Shown piece after piece: positions 9,052 to 18,745 of a stretch of DNA of 64,000 nucleotides. A program made the translations under genes and the position numbers. Under the pieces are notes generated by a model. The model worked only from the letters and a program-made list of their open reading frames with translations. It did not search any database and was not told the origin of the DNA. The stretch is from Methanothermobacter sp. K4 (GTDB taxonomy: Archaea; Methanobacteriota; Methanobacteria; Methanobacteriales; Methanothermobacteraceae), in contig NZ_JAKLTD010000002.1 of the NCBI RefSeq assembly GCF_022014235.1, positions 70,739-134,738 on the forward strand, given 5' to 3'. Each line of letters opens with the position of its first letter. Within the stretch, counting starts at the first letter, position 1.

Positions 9052-11919
9052 ATGAGTGGAAAGATAGTTATTAAGGGTGCAAGGGAACACAACCTCCAGA
9101 ACATTGACCTTGAACTCCCAAGGGATAAATTCATCGTTATAACAGGTATAAGCGGGTCAGGGAAGTCGTCGCTGGCCTTTGACACCATATACGCTGAGGG
9201 CCAGCGGCGATACGTTGAGTCCCTCTCGGCCTATGCAAGGCAGTTCCTGGGGCAGATGAAGAAGCCCGAGGTGGACTACATAGAGGGCCTCTCCCCTGCA
9301 ATATCCATAGACCAGAAGACCACAAGGGTAAACCCCCGCTCAACCGTGGGGACCATAACAGAGATCTACGACTACCTTCGACTCCTCTTTGCAAGGATAG
9401 GTAAACCCCACTGCTACCTCTGCGGAAGGGAGATAGAGCAGCAGACATCAACCCAGATAGTGGACCGTATAATGGAGAACGATGAGGGCACAAGGATCAT
9501 AATACTGGCACCTGTGGTGAGGGACAGGAAGGGCGAGCACCAGAGGGTTTTTGAGAGGCTCAGGGAACAGGGATTCGTAAGGGTCAGGGTTGACGGTGAA
9601 ATAAGGGACCTTGACGAGGAATTCAACCTTGACAGGAACAGGAAACACTCAGTCGATGTGGTGGTGGACCGTCTTGCTGTTAGAAAGGACACGGAATTCA
9701 GGAAGAGGCTCGCCGATTCTGTTGAAACAGCCCTTGAGATGGGTGAGGGTACACTCCGGGTTCTGTACCATGAAACCGGCAATGAGAGGGTCTACAGTGA
9801 ACACTTCGCCTGCCCTGACTGTGGCATAAACTTTGAGGAGATAAGCCCAAGGATGTTTTCATTCAACAGTCCCCACGGGGCATGCCCGGAGTGCAATGGG
9901 CTTGGAAGTAAACTTGAGATCGACCCTGACCTCGTTGTACCCTACCCTGAGCGCTCCATAAATGAGGGGGCCATAGTCCCCTGGAGCAGGTCAGGTAAGA
10001 GGGACAACTACTACCACCAGATGCTGAGGGCTGTGGCGGAGCACTACGGCTTCAGCCTGGACACCCCCTTCGGTGAACTGGACGAGGAACACAGGAGGGC
10101 CGTCCTCTACGGGACAGATGAGAAGATCCAGTTTGTATTCCAGAGGAAAAACAGGACCTACCGTGTTAACAGACGCTTTGAGGGTGTTATACCCAGGATG
10201 GAAAGGATCTACATGGAGACCAAGTCCAACTACATGAGGACCTATATAGGTAAATTCATGAGCAACCATGCATGCCCGGTCTGTAAGGGGAGCAGGTTGA
10301 GGCCAGAGAGCCTCTCGGTCACTGTGGGTGGAAAATCAATACATGATGTTGTTGAAATGTCAGTTAGCGAGGCCCACAGCTTCTTCGAGGGCCTTGAACT
10401 CACCGGTAGGGAGGAGTACATTGCAAGGGAGATCCTCAAGGAGATACGTGAGAGGCTGCGCTTTCTGATTGACGTGGGACTGGACTACCTGACACTTTCA
10501 AGGTCCTCAGGCACACTCTCAGGTGGTGAGGCCCAGAGGATAAGGCTTGCAACCCAGATTGGATCGGGACTCGTGGGGGTCCTCTACATCCTGGATGAGC
10601 CCAGCATCGGCCTCCACCAGCGGGATAACATGAGGCTGATTGAGACACTCAAGAGGCTCAGGGACCTGGGGAATACCCTGATAGTGGTTGAACACGACGA
10701 GGAAACCATACTCTCCGCTGACCACGTGGTTGACATTGGACCTGGTGCAGGGGAACACGGTGGACACGTGGTTGCAGAGGGGACACCTGAGGAGATAATG
10801 GAGGACCCTGCCTCCCTCACAGGGGCTTATCTGTCAGGCAGGGAAACAATACCGGTACCTGAATTCAGGAGGAGGCCCGCAGGGAAGTACCTCACAGTGA
10901 GGGGTGCCAGGGCCAACAACCTGAAGGACATCGATGTGAGGATTCCGCTGGGTGTCTTCACATGTATCACAGGTGTATCAGGTTCAGGTAAGAGTACACT
11001 GGTCAATGAGATACTCTACAGGGGCGTCTATGAGAGGCTCCACCATAAGCACATGAATGCAGGGGAGCACAACGACATCGAGGGCCTTGAGCACATCGAC
11101 AAGGTTGTGATGATAGACCAGTCACCAATCGGCAGAACACCACGATCAAACCCCGCCACCTATACCGGGGTCTTCACCCATATAAGGGAACTCTTCGCCC
11201 AGACCCCCGAGGCAAAGAAGAGGGGCTACAGGCCTGGCAGGTTCAGCTTCAATGTCAAGGGGGGCCGCTGTGAGGCCTGCAGTGGTGACGGAATAATCAA
11301 GATAGAGATGCACTTCCTTGCAGACGTCTATGTACCATGTGAGGTCTGCAGGGGCAGGAGGTACAATGAGGAGACCCTTGAGGTAAGATACAGGGGTAAG
11401 AACATCGCAGAGGTCCTTGATATGACCGTTGAGGAGGCCCTTGAGTTCTTTGAGAGCATACCCCAGGTGCGTAAGAAGCTGCAGACGCTTTATGATGTCG
11501 GCCTTGGCTACATAAAGCTGGGTCAGCCAGCCACAACACTCTCAGGTGGTGAGGCCCAGAGGGTCAAGCTGGCAAAGGAACTGGGAAGGAAGAGCACAGG
11601 AAAGACGCTCTACATCCTTGATGAGCCAACCACGGGACTTCACTTTGATGACATCAGGAAACTCCTCAATGTACTGGGAAGGCTTGTGGATGCAGGTAAC
11701 ACAGCCGTTGTGATAGAACACAACCTTGACGTTATAAAGTCTGCAGACCACATCATCGACCTTGGACCCGAGGGTGGTGACAGGGGAGGCCTTGTGGTTG
11801 CTGAGGGGACACCGGAGGAGGTTGCTGCCTCAGGAACACACACCGGCCGTTTCCTCAGGGATGTCCTCAGCGGGGTACAGAATGAGAATATCCCGGTGGG
11901 ACAGGATACTGGAAAGTAG
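9052..11919 (+). CDS. uvrA: Excinuclease ABC subunit A
   Basis: UvrA is the dimeric ABC-type ATPase that finds bulky DNA lesions and loads UvrB. The 955-residue protein has two ATP-binding cassettes: Walker [10 protein letters not shown] and GVSGSGKST, signatures [11 protein letters not shown] and [11 protein letters not shown], and Walker B YILDEPS and YILDEPT. It also has the zinc modules CPDC...CPEC (with CPVC further on) and CEAC...CEVC. The frame is open from a GTG at 9034, but the family N-terminus ([17 protein letters not shown]) fits the ATG at 9052, which has GAGGAT just upstream. It forms an operon with uvrB. Confidence 0.97.
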   Translation: MSGKIVIKGAREHNLQNIDLELPRDKFIVITGISGSGKSSLAFDTIYAEGQRRYVESLSAYARQFLGQMKKPEVDYIEGLSPAISIDQKTTRVNPRSTVGTITEIYDYLRLLFARIGKPHCYLCGREIEQQTSTQIVDRIMENDEGTRIIILAPVVRDRKGEHQRVFERLREQGFVRVRVDGEIRDLDEEFNLDRNRKHSVDVVVDRLAVRKDTEFRKRLADSVETALEMGEGTLRVLYHETGNERVYSEHFACPDCGINFEEISPRMFSFNSPHGACPECNGLGSKLEIDPDLVVPYPERSINEGAIVPWSRSGKRDNYYHQMLRAVAEHYGFSLDTPFGELDEEHRRAVLYGTDEKIQFVFQRKNRTYRVNRRFEGVIPRMERIYMETKSNYMRTYIGKFMSNHACPVCKGSRLRPESLSVTVGGKSIHDVVEMSVSEAHSFFEGLELTGREEYIAREILKEIRERLRFLIDVGLDYLTLSRSSGTLSGGEAQRIRLATQIGSGLVGVLYILDEPSIGLHQRDNMRLIETLKRLRDLGNTLIVVEHDEETILSADHVVDIGPGAGEHGGHVVAEGTPEEIMEDPASLTGAYLSGRETIPVPEFRRRPAGKYLTVRGARANNLKDIDVRIPLGVFTCITGVSGSGKSTLVNEILYRGVYERLHHKHMNAGEHNDIEGLEHIDKVVMIDQSPIGRTPRSNPATYTGVFTHIRELFAQTPEAKKRGYRPGRFSFNVKGGRCEACSGDGIIKIEMHFLADVYVPCEVCRGRRYNEETLEVRYRGKNIAEVLDMTVEEALEFFESIPQVRKKLQTLYDVGLGYIKLGQPATTLSGGEAQRVKLAKELGRKSTGKTLYILDEPTTGLHFDDIRKLLNVLGRLVDAGNTAVVIEHNLDVIKSADHIIDLGPEGGDRGGLVVAEGTPEEVAASGTHTGRFLRDVLSGVQNENIPVGQDTGK

Positions 11920-12009
11920 TCAGGTACGCTCATTTTCCTCTGCAAGTCTTCTATTGCCATTCTTTATGGCGATTAATTTTTCAATGAGCCGGTTTCCAGT
12001 TAATTTCTC

Positions 12010-12062
12010 ACATGGTTTCTCTGCAAACCATGTCCCGGTCCTATCTCAGCTAACATGAGATA
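12010..12062. repeat. Two adjacent inverted repeats downstream of uvrA
   Basis: ACATGGTTT (12010-12018) and AAACCATGT (12025-12033) form a perfect 9-bp stem with loop CTCTGC. Nine bases on, TATCTCA (12042-12048) and TGAGATA (12056-12062) form a perfect 7-bp stem with a 7-nt loop. They lie 90-140 bp after the uvrA stop and just before a kinase promoter. They could be RNA hairpins at the end of the uvrBA message or regulator sites; neither is followed by a clear T-run. Confidence 0.45.
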
Positions 12063-12078
12063 AAGGTGTTTCAATCCA

Positions 12079-12103
12079 TTCCTTTAAAGGAAATTTTTTA
12101 TAT
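12079..12103 (+). promoter_or_regulatory. Kinase promoter: 14-bp palindrome directly upstream of the TATA box
   Basis: TTCCTTTAAAGGAA (12079-12092) is a perfect 14-bp palindrome and is followed four bases later by TTTTTATA (12096-12103). Transcription would be expected to start about 25 nt downstream, near 12125, giving a short leader before the ATG at 12134. The palindrome covers the BRE position, so a protein bound there could block TFB. Confidence 0.45.
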
Positions 12104-12133
12104 GATCATCCCCATAAATTCTATGTGGTTATC

Positions 12134-13162
12134 ATGAAATACCGTGAAGAGATTCTGATGATGATTGCAGCGGCAGTTATGATGTTATCCTTTAACTGGA
12201 TGCATGGGATTTTACTGATTTTACCTCTCATCACAGTCCCAAAACCCTCAGGCAGGGTAATTAAATGGATTCTCTTTGTTTTTGCAGTATTCACAGCTCT
12301 ACTCATAATTCAACCAATGACACGTGCAGTTGGATTCAACATATCAGATGAACTCTTCAGGATAGTCCTCCTGATGCTCTTCACAGTGATGATAGCACTA
12401 CTCATTGAGAGGATTGAGAAGGTTCGCTCCCTCAGAGAACTGAACAGGGAACTCGCGAAAAAGGCTGCGGAACTTGAGGACGCCAATAAGGAACTCGAGG
12501 CATTTGCATACTCGGTATCACATGACCTGCGCGTCCCCTTAAGGGCTATAGATGGATTTTCAAGGATACTCGTCGAGGACTATGAGGATAAACTTGATGA
12601 TGATGGTCTCAGGGTAATTGGAATAATCAGGGATAACACAAAGAAGATGGGGCAGCTCATCGATGACATCCTCCTCCTATCAAGGGCTGGAAGGCAGGAG
12701 ATGAACCCTGTGACTCTGGACATGAGGGAACTTGCAGAGTCAACCTACAGGGAACTTGCCTCACAGGAGGAGGGGAGGGTCATAGAGTTTTCTGTGGAGG
12801 ACCTCCCACCTGCAATGGCAGACAGGGTCCTCATGGGGCAGGTTATGGGTAACCTTCTCTCAAACGCCATCAAATTCACAAGGGACAGGAACCCCGCAAG
12901 GATAGAGGTGGGATACATGGACGGGGGTGATGAGCACATCTACTATGTCAGGGATAACGGGGCAGGATTTGACATGAAGTATGTGGGAAAACTCTTCGGA
13001 CTCTTCCAGAGACTCCACAGTCAGGAGGAATTTGAGGGAACCGGTGTGGGCCTCTCAATAGTCCAGAGGATAATAAAGAGGCACGGTGGAAGAGTCTGGG
13101 GGGAAGGAGAGGTTGATGCTGGCGCAACAATATACTTCACACTTCCAAAGGCGGTGGGATGA
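12134..13162 (+). CDS. Membrane-bound sensor histidine kinase
   Basis: The 342-residue protein has an N-terminal membrane domain of about four helices (residues ~7-100) with no large extracellular sensor, a coiled-coil linker ([29 protein letters not shown]), a HisKA domain with the phospho-acceptor His in [17 protein letters not shown], and a HATPase domain with N box ([10 protein letters not shown]), G1 ([15 protein letters not shown]) and G2 ([10 protein letters not shown]). The upstream GTG at 12125 would fall at the predicted transcription start, so the ATG at 12134 is preferred. The stop codon lies in the first copy of a 53-bp tandem duplication that separates this gene from the response regulator at 13212, its likely partner. 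Confidence 0.88.
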   Translation: MKYREEILMMIAAAVMMLSFNWMHGILLILPLITVPKPSGRVIKWILFVFAVFTALLIIQPMTRAVGFNISDELFRIVLLMLFTVMIALLIERIEKVRSLRELNRELAKKAAELEDANKELEAFAYSVSHDLRVPLRAIDGFSRILVEDYEDKLDDDGLRVIGIIRDNTKKMGQLIDDILLLSRAGRQEMNPVTLDMRELAESTYRELASQEEGRVIEFSVEDLPPAMADRVLMGQVMGNLLSNAIKFTRDRNPARIEVGYMDGGDEHIYYVRDNGAGFDMKYVGKLFGLFQRLHSQEEFEGTGVGLSIVQRIIKRHGGRVWGEGEVDAGATIYFTLPKAVG

Positions 13163-13236
13163 TGACAGATGCAGATATACTCCTATACTTCACACTTCCA
13201 AAGGCGGTGGGATGATGACAGATGCAGATATACTGC
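13131..13236. repeat. 53-bp tandem duplication at the kinase/regulator junction
   Basis: The 53-bp segment at 13131-13183 is repeated immediately at 13184-13236 with one mismatch near its end (TACTCC against TACTGC). The unit contains the last codons of the kinase, its stop and the ATGATG start with the first codons of the regulator. Removing one copy would restore a gene pair joined by an overlapping stop/start. The unit is not a multiple of three. Confidence 0.9.
13159..13215 (+). other. Chimeric 18-codon leader ORF created by the tandem duplication
   Basis: The ATGATG of the first repeat copy now opens a short frame reading [18 protein letters not shown]. It starts as the regulator's N-terminus and ends as the kinase's C-terminus, stopping at a TGA that overlaps the regulator's real start (ATGATGA). 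It has the same upstream GGCGGTGGG sequence as the real start. Whether it is translated is unknown; if so, it would pass ribosomes on to the regulator. Confidence 0.4.
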
Positions 13237-13649
13237 TTGTTGAGGACAACCCGACAGACGCGGAACTAACGATAAGGGCGCTGAGGAAGAATAACCTTGC
13301 AAACAAGCTTCACTGGGTCAAGGATGATGCAGAGGCCCTTGACTACATATTCGCAAGGGGATCCTACTCTGGGAGGGACCCTGATAACCTCCCGAAGCTC
13401 ATACTCCTTGACCTCAGGATGCCCAAGGTTGATGGTCTTGAGGTTCTCCAGGAGATTAAGAGAAATGAAAGCACATCCAGAATCCCGGTGGTGGTTCTGA
13501 CTTCATCCAAGGAGGACAGGGATATAGTTGAGAGCTACAAGCTTGGCGTAAACAGCTATGTGAGCAAGCCCGTGGAATTTGATGAATTCATAAACGCTGT
13601 TTCAACCCTTGGTTTCTACTGGATGATCATAAATCAGCCACCGGAGTAG
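13212..13649 (+). CDS. Stand-alone response regulator (Rcp1-like receiver)
   Basis: The 145-residue protein is a single receiver domain with no output domain: acidic pair in LLVEDNP, phospho-acceptor Asp in [13 protein letters not shown], Thr/Ser in VVLTSS, and Lys in YVSKPVEF. The extended loop between helix 2 and the acceptor strand ([17 protein letters not shown]) is typical of the Rcp1-like regulators that pair with phytochrome-type kinases. Start choice: the ATGATG in the second copy of the 53-bp repeat; either Met is possible. It probably receives phosphate from the kinase at 12134 and passes the signal by protein contact. A hybrid kinase follows 22 bp downstream. Confidence 0.88.
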   Translation: MMTDADILLVEDNPTDAELTIRALRKNNLANKLHWVKDDAEALDYIFARGSYSGRDPDNLPKLILLDLRMPKVDGLEVLQEIKRNESTSRIPVVVLTSSKEDRDIVESYKLGVNSYVSKPVEFDEFINAVSTLGFYWMIINQPPE

Positions 13650-13671
13650 TGTGCATATCAGAGGATTTTCA

Positions 13672-15423
13672 ATGTCAGAAAAGGTTAAGGTACTCATCCT
13701 TGAGGACGTCCCCCTTGACGCTGAGCTGGCCATAAGGGAGCTTAAGAGATATGGTATGGACTTCGAGCACCTCACAGTTGACAGTGAGGACTCATTCAGG
13801 AGGGCCCTTGAGGAATTCAGGCCGGACATAATACTGGCTGATCATACCCTCCCGGACTTTGATGGCGCATCCGCCCTCAGGATAGTGAGGGAGAAATATG
13901 ACATCCCCTTCATATTTGTCAGTGGAAAGATCGGGGAGGAATTCGCCGTTGAGATGCTGAAGGCAGGGGCAACAGATTACGTACTCAAGAACAACCTATC
14001 AAAATTACCCCTGGCTTTCAGGAGGGCCCTTCAGCAAGCAGAGGAGGAGAGGAAGGTTCGTGAGGCTCAGAGGGCCCTTGAGGAGAGCGAAAGGAAGTAC
14101 CGTGCCCTCTTTGAGAAATCAGGTAACCCCATATTCATATGTTCACCTGATGGTACCATACTTGATGTTAACCCCGCTGGAGCGGGATTCCTGAAATCAT
14201 TTGCTGAGGATATAACAGGCAGGAATATCAGTGAATGGGTCAGTGACGAGGACTTTAAAAGGCTTCTGAGGGAATGTGAGGGTGGCCATATGAAGTTCAG
14301 TGTGGGTCTTCGGGGCCGCACCCTCGATGTATCAGTAACAGCGGTTGAGGTGGATGATGAGAAACTTATATACCTGATGGGGAAGGATATCACGGTCCAG
14401 AAGAGGATTGAAAAGGAACTTAAGGCCAGTAAGGAGGAGTACAGAGTAATATTTGAGAATACAGGTACCCTCACAATAATCTGTGGCAGTGACATGGTGA
14501 TAGAGCTTGCGAACAGTGCCTTTGAAAGGTTTTCTGGCTACAGTAAGGGTGAAATCCAGGGATACATGAAGCTCACGGACTTTGTGGATCCCTCTGATGC
14601 CGGGCGTATAGAGGCATACCACAGGCTCATGTCAGTTAACCCTGATGCCATACCCAAGAATTTTGAGCTGACACTAACAAACAGGAGGGGTGAGGAGAGG
14701 AACTTCTTTGCAACAACCGTCACCATCCCTGGGAGCAAGAAGTGTCTCCTCTCCCTCATGGACATAACCCATAAGAAGTCGGTTGAGAAGCGCCTTCGGG
14801 AATCCCTCAGGGAGAAGGAGCTGCTTCTGCGGGAGATACACCACCGTGTCAAGAACAACCTCCAGATAATATCGACTCTGCTGATGCTGCAGGCATCCAC
14901 CACAGGGGATCCCCGCCTGAGGGAACTCTACATGGACAGCCAGCACAGGATAGAGGCAATATCCCTCATACATGAAAAGCTCTACGAGTCAAGGGACCTA
15001 TCACGGGTCAACCTCAGGGACTACATCAAGACACTTCTCGGTGACCTCCTTGACTCATATGGTGCAGATAGAAGTGAGATAGATGTGAGAATCCGGGTGG
15101 ATGATCTGATGCTTAACATCGAAACAGCGATCCCATGTGGCCTCATAATAAACGAACTTGTAACCAACAGCATCAAGTATGCATTCCCTGATGATGGAGG
15201 CGAGATCACGGTGGAGGTTCACAGGAATGGCGACCGTTACACCCTCATAGTTGCAGATAACGGTGTGGGACTGCCAGAGGACCTTGACCTTGAGAACACA
15301 GGCACCCTGGGTCTAAGGATTGTGAGGAATCTTGTGGATCAGATAAATGGTGAACTCAAGATAGAGAGGCCTGCCAGGTTCACTGTGAAATTCAGTGAGG
15401 TTGAGTACAGTAAGAGGTTTTAG
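13672..15423 (+). CDS. Hybrid sensor kinase: REC - PAS - PAS - HisKA_2 - HATPase
   Basis: The 583-residue cytosolic protein has an N-terminal receiver (residues ~5-120; acidic LEDVP, acceptor Asp in ILADHTLPDFDG, and a Lys in YVLKNNL rather than the usual KP), two PAS domains (~140-250 and ~260-385, each starting with a KYRALFE/EYRVIFE helix), a HisKA_2 dimerisation domain with LLREIHHRVKNNLQII (~385-400), and a HATPase domain (NELVTNSIKYAF, VADNGVGL, GTLGLRIV). The frame is open from 13651, but the ATG at 13672 has an AGAGGA site. No membrane helices are seen, so the signal is internal (redox, ligand or another protein). A 39-bp stretch at the H-box is identical at DNA level to the kinase at 27215. 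Confidence 0.87.
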   Translation: MSEKVKVLILEDVPLDAELAIRELKRYGMDFEHLTVDSEDSFRRALEEFRPDIILADHTLPDFDGASALRIVREKYDIPFIFVSGKIGEEFAVEMLKAGATDYVLKNNLSKLPLAFRRALQQAEEERKVREAQRALEESERKYRALFEKSGNPIFICSPDGTILDVNPAGAGFLKSFAEDITGRNISEWVSDEDFKRLLRECEGGHMKFSVGLRGRTLDVSVTAVEVDDEKLIYLMGKDITVQKRIEKELKASKEEYRVIFENTGTLTIICGSDMVIELANSAFERFSGYSKGEIQGYMKLTDFVDPSDAGRIEAYHRLMSVNPDAIPKNFELTLTNRRGEERNFFATTVTIPGSKKCLLSLMDITHKKSVEKRLRESLREKELLLREIHHRVKNNLQIISTLLMLQASTTGDPRLRELYMDSQHRIEAISLIHEKLYESRDLSRVNLRDYIKTLLGDLLDSYGADRSEIDVRIRVDDLMLNIETAIPCGLIINELVTNSIKYAFPDDGGEITVEVHRNGDRYTLIVADNGVGLPEDLDLENTGTLGLRIVRNLVDQINGELKIERPARFTVKFSEVEYSKRF

Positions 15424-15500
15424 GTTCAAGATGGCTATCAGATTCCGGTAACAATTCATCCTTCAAATCAGGTACAGTAAGAGGTTTTAGGTTCAAGATG
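15405..15500. repeat. 29-bp direct repeat across the kinase stop codon
   Basis: The 29-bp sequence at 15405-15433, which contains the last codons and stop of the hybrid kinase, recurs exactly at 15472-15500 (period 67 bp). The second copy lies in the gap before the next regulator gene and has no coding role. It looks like a partial duplication of the gene end. Confidence 0.85.
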
Positions 15501-15618
15501 TGTTGCTTTTAGACTGCCACAGGCGGCTTAAAGGTCATATTTCACATCAAATTTTAAGTTCCAGTGATTCCAGAGTGATTGAGGATCATCTGAATTAAAA
15601 GGACCTTGGGGAGATTTT

Positions 15619-16452
15619 ATGGCAAGAATTCTTGTTGTTGAGGACGAGGCCATAGTGGCGATGGGTATAAGACACAAACTTGAGACAATGGGCCATGAGG
15701 TGGTGGATACCGTCTCAACAGGCAGGGACGCCATAAGGGCAAGTAAGATACATGAACCGGACCTTGTCCTCATGGATATAGTTCTCAAGGGTGAAATGGA
15801 CGGGATAGAGGCTGCGAGGGAGATAAGGGACCGCTTCAACATCCCCATAATCTACCTCACAGCCTACGCCGATGAGGAGATGCTGGCACGTGCAAAGATA
15901 ACAGAGCCCTACGGGTACATTGTGAAGCCCTTCAAATCATCTGAACTCAACGCCAACATTGAGATGGCGATATACAGGCACAGGTCGGCCATGAGGGAAA
16001 TGGAGCTCATGAGGAAAAGGATAATCTCTGACTTCTACAATTTCATCCTCAATGCAATGCCCTCACCCGATGCCGAAAGGGATGAGATAAGGGAATTGCT
16101 ATCAGGGATATTCAGGGATAGAATCATATCTGAACTTAAACCTGGATTTGAAGCATATATGGAGGAATCCACCTACGAGGACCCACTTGAGGCGTACCTT
16201 GCATGGGTTGCAGATGTATTTGAGAACTTCACCGTGAGGGTGGGTTTCCTTGAGGATGATGAGAACGTCTACGTTGAATTCGAGAACTGTCCATGGATTG
16301 ATGATGCCAGGAAAAACCCTGGATTCTGCCTCAACTGTGAGGCCATTCTCAAGCTGAGCTTTGACTGGAGTGGGCTTCCAGGTGATTTCAGGGCACTTGA
16401 CCATATTGCAGATGGATCAGAGAGGTGCCTCTTCAGGTTCAGCGTGAAGTAA
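15619..16452 (+). CDS. Response regulator: REC - methanogen output domain (cysteine-rich)
   Basis: The 277-residue protein has a receiver domain (residues ~3-118; VVEDE, acceptor Asp in VLMDIVLKGEMDG, Lys in VKPF) and a ~140-residue C-terminal domain of the methanogen output type. That domain carries cysteines in ENCPWIDDARKNPGFCLNCEAIL and again in SERCLFRF near the end, a pattern that could bind a metal or act as a thiol redox sensor. The receiver is closely similar to that of the 3780-5027 protein, which has an added PAS domain and no cysteines in the output domain. The ATG has a GGGGAG site. It is probably the output arm of the adjacent kinases. Confidence 0.82.
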   Translation: MARILVVEDEAIVAMGIRHKLETMGHEVVDTVSTGRDAIRASKIHEPDLVLMDIVLKGEMDGIEAAREIRDRFNIPIIYLTAYADEEMLARAKITEPYGYIVKPFKSSELNANIEMAIYRHRSAMREMELMRKRIISDFYNFILNAMPSPDAERDEIRELLSGIFRDRIISELKPGFEAYMEESTYEDPLEAYLAWVADVFENFTVRVGFLEDDENVYVEFENCPWIDDARKNPGFCLNCEAILKLSFDWSGLPGDFRALDHIADGSERCLFRFSVK

Positions 16453-16471
16453 TCGGGTTCAGTGGTCGGGA

Positions 16472-17560
16472 ATGAGAAGAACAGGTATCGCAAACCTCCC
16501 TCTCCATGGCGGACATCCTCCTGCCTGGCTCATGAGGAGGATGGTTGAACTCTCAGCTACCATAGCTGAGGTTATAATTGAGGATTACGGGACCTCTGAG
16601 TTCATATCAAGGATTTCTGACCCCTTCTGGTTTCAGGCCTTCTCCTGCACCATCGGGTTTGACTGGCACTCCTCGGGGACAACCACCACAACCTGCGGGG
16701 CCCTTAAATCAGCCCTTGACCCTGAAAGGCACGGTATAATGGTTGCAGGTGGTAAGGGAAGGGCTTCCCGCAGGACACCAGAAGAACTTGAGGGTGCGGG
16801 GAAACTCTTTGACCTTGATTCCTCCCAACTCGTTTATTCCAGCAGAATAGCTGCCAGGGTGGATGGTAACTGTATACAGGACGGTTTCAGCCTCTACCAG
16901 CATACATTCCTTGTTGATGCTGATGGTGAGTGGGCTGTTGTACAGCAGGGCCTCAACCCTGATGGGGGATATGCCAGGAGGTACCACTGGCTTGGTTCAG
17001 GGGTTGGGGATTATGTTGACTCGCCCCACAGCGGTATATCATCTGATAGGACCATGGGGGAGGTCCTCGATATGACCTCACCCATAAGCCGGGGTGCCCG
17101 TGATGTGAGTGTTGATATCGTCTGCGATGGTCCCTCACACATAAGGGGGTACCTGACAGGGCAGAGGACGCTCTTTGACTTTAACGTACTTGACATGCCC
17201 CGACACCATGAGGTTCTACCTCTGGACCTCACAGAGAGGGACATGGCCGTCCTTGAGAGGGCATATGAGATCCAGCCAGGAAACTATGAAGAGCTTGTCA
17301 TGATTGAAGGTCTCGGACCAAAAAAGATCAGGGCCCTGGCCCTTGTTGCTGACCTCATATATGGTGAGGAGGTAAGCTGGAGGGATCCTGTTAAGTACAG
17401 TTATGCACATGGCGGCAAGGACGGATACCCCTACCCTGTGGACAGGGATACATATGACAGCACAGTGGATTACCTTAAGGGTGCTCTTGAGGAGGCCAGG
17501 ATTGACAGAAAGGATCGCTTGAGGGCACTTGAGTCCCTTGAGAAATTCTTGAGGGTTTAG
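16472..17560 (+). CDS. DUF763 family protein with helix-hairpin-helix motif
   Basis: The 362-residue protein matches the DUF763 family: N-terminal MRRTGIANLPLHGGHPPAWLMRRM, then DPFWFQAFSCTIGFDWHSSGTTTTTCGALKSAL. The conserved His, Asp, Trp and Cys residues in these stretches suggest an active or metal site. Near residues 268-286 it has YEELVMIEGLGPKKIRALAL, a helix-hairpin-helix of the DNA-binding type, which hints at a nucleic-acid role, and a tail rich in Tyr and His follows (YSYAHGGKDGYPYP). The biochemical function is not known to me. It stands alone between signalling genes and a glycosyltransferase and is followed by T-runs. Confidence 0.75.
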   Translation: MRRTGIANLPLHGGHPPAWLMRRMVELSATIAEVIIEDYGTSEFISRISDPFWFQAFSCTIGFDWHSSGTTTTTCGALKSALDPERHGIMVAGGKGRASRRTPEELEGAGKLFDLDSSQLVYSSRIAARVDGNCIQDGFSLYQHTFLVDADGEWAVVQQGLNPDGGYARRYHWLGSGVGDYVDSPHSGISSDRTMGEVLDMTSPISRGARDVSVDIVCDGPSHIRGYLTGQRTLFDFNVLDMPRHHEVLPLDLTERDMAVLERAYEIQPGNYEELVMIEGLGPKKIRALALVADLIYGEEVSWRDPVKYSYAHGGKDGYPYPVDRDTYDSTVDYLKGALEEARIDRKDRLRALESLEKFLRV

Positions 17561-17583
17561 TTTTTTCTGTATGGCTTGTTTTT
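17561..17583 (+). terminator. T-rich terminator after the DUF763 gene
   Basis: Runs of T at 17561-17566 and 17578-17583 directly follow the stop codon, the usual form of an intrinsic archaeal terminator. No stem is needed or seen. Confidence 0.4.
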
Positions 17584-17653
17584 GGTTCATCTTCTCAGTA
17601 AGTTTTAAGTTTTCATCCAGAGACATTCTAGTATATGCTTACGAGGTGATGGT

Positions 17654-18745
17654 TTGGTTCAGGGAGTTCTTGTGATTTCAAATATGTATCCTGGTAAGGA
17701 AAATGTGTCCTTTGGGAGTTTCATCAGGGTCCATGTGGATGCATTCAAACTTTACACGGATGTTGAACAGTTCGTTGTTGCAAACACCGATCAGAGGAAG
17801 GGTAAGGTCAGGCTGATACGGAAGTACGGTTCCCTTCTAATTAGATCCATATGGGCCTCCATTTCAAAGAGATTCGATGTTATACATGCACATTACGCCT
17901 TTCCAACTGGCTTCATAGGACTATTATGTCACTGGCTAACCAGAAAACCCCTTGTAATAACCGTCCACGGCAGTGATATTAACAACCTTGCAAGGAAAAA
18001 CAGGGTTCTCTTTAAGATTACCTCCTTTGTCCTCAGAAGGGCTGCTGCAGTTATTGCTGTAAGCAGGGACATGAGGGACAAACTCGTGTCAGACTTTGGA
18101 CTGGATGAGGATAGTGTTCATATAATAAACATGGGGGTCAACACGGAAGTTTTCAAACCACTCAACCAGCATGAGATCCGTGAAAAACTCGGTATAGCTC
18201 CTGATAAACGGATGATTCTCTTTGTGGGCAATATCATACCCATCAAGGGGGTTCTTTACCTCATAGAGGCAATGAAGGGTGTTGAGGTTTCTGATGTTCA
18301 GTGTCTGGTTATTGGAGCAGGTGTCGATAAAGAATATATGAATGAACTCAGGGCCATTGTTGATTCAGCAGGTGTTGATGTGAGATTCATGGGGCCTGTA
18401 CCCTACGAGGAGGTTGCCCTCTGGATGAATGCAGCTGATATTTTTGTTTTACCATCACTTGAGGAATCCTTTGGTCTTGCGGCCCTTGAGGCCCTTGCCT
18501 GTGGAACCCCAACCATTGCAACAGCGGTTGGAGGTCTCAGGGAATTTGTAAGGGATTCTGAGACAGGCTACAGTGTACCGCCCAGGGATCCTGCTGCAAT
18601 CGCAGAGAAGATAAACCATATACTTGACCCTGATAACAGAGAGGAGGTTGAGGCAATCCGGGAGAGGGGACTTGCAGTGGCAGATTCATTCAGCACAGAG
18701 AAGCAGGTTAGGCGGATACTTGAAGTTTACAGGAAGGTTTCATAG
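17654..18745 (+). CDS. GT4 family glycosyltransferase
   Basis: This 363-residue GT-B fold protein has an N-terminal acceptor half (VISNMYPGKENVSFGSFIRVH) and a C-terminal nucleotide-sugar half with FVGNIIPIKGVLYLIEAM (~residue 190) and the E-x7-E motif LPSLEESFGLAALEALACGTPTIAT (~265-290). It should transfer a sugar from a nucleotide-sugar donor to a lipid, protein or glycan at the cytoplasmic face; donor and acceptor cannot be told. The TTG start at 17654 is chosen because GAGGTGAT lies three bases upstream. An ATG slightly earlier is out of frame. No other glycan genes are adjacent. Confidence 0.85.
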   Translation: MVQGVLVISNMYPGKENVSFGSFIRVHVDAFKLYTDVEQFVVANTDQRKGKVRLIRKYGSLLIRSIWASISKRFDVIHAHYAFPTGFIGLLCHWLTRKPLVITVHGSDINNLARKNRVLFKITSFVLRRAAAVIAVSRDMRDKLVSDFGLDEDSVHIINMGVNTEVFKPLNQHEIREKLGIAPDKRMILFVGNIIPIKGVLYLIEAMKGVEVSDVQCLVIGAGVDKEYMNELRAIVDSAGVDVRFMGPVPYEEVALWMNAADIFVLPSLEESFGLAALEALACGTPTIATAVGGLREFVRDSETGYSVPPRDPAAIAEKINHILDPDNREEVEAIRERGLAVADSFSTEKQVRRILEVYRKVS

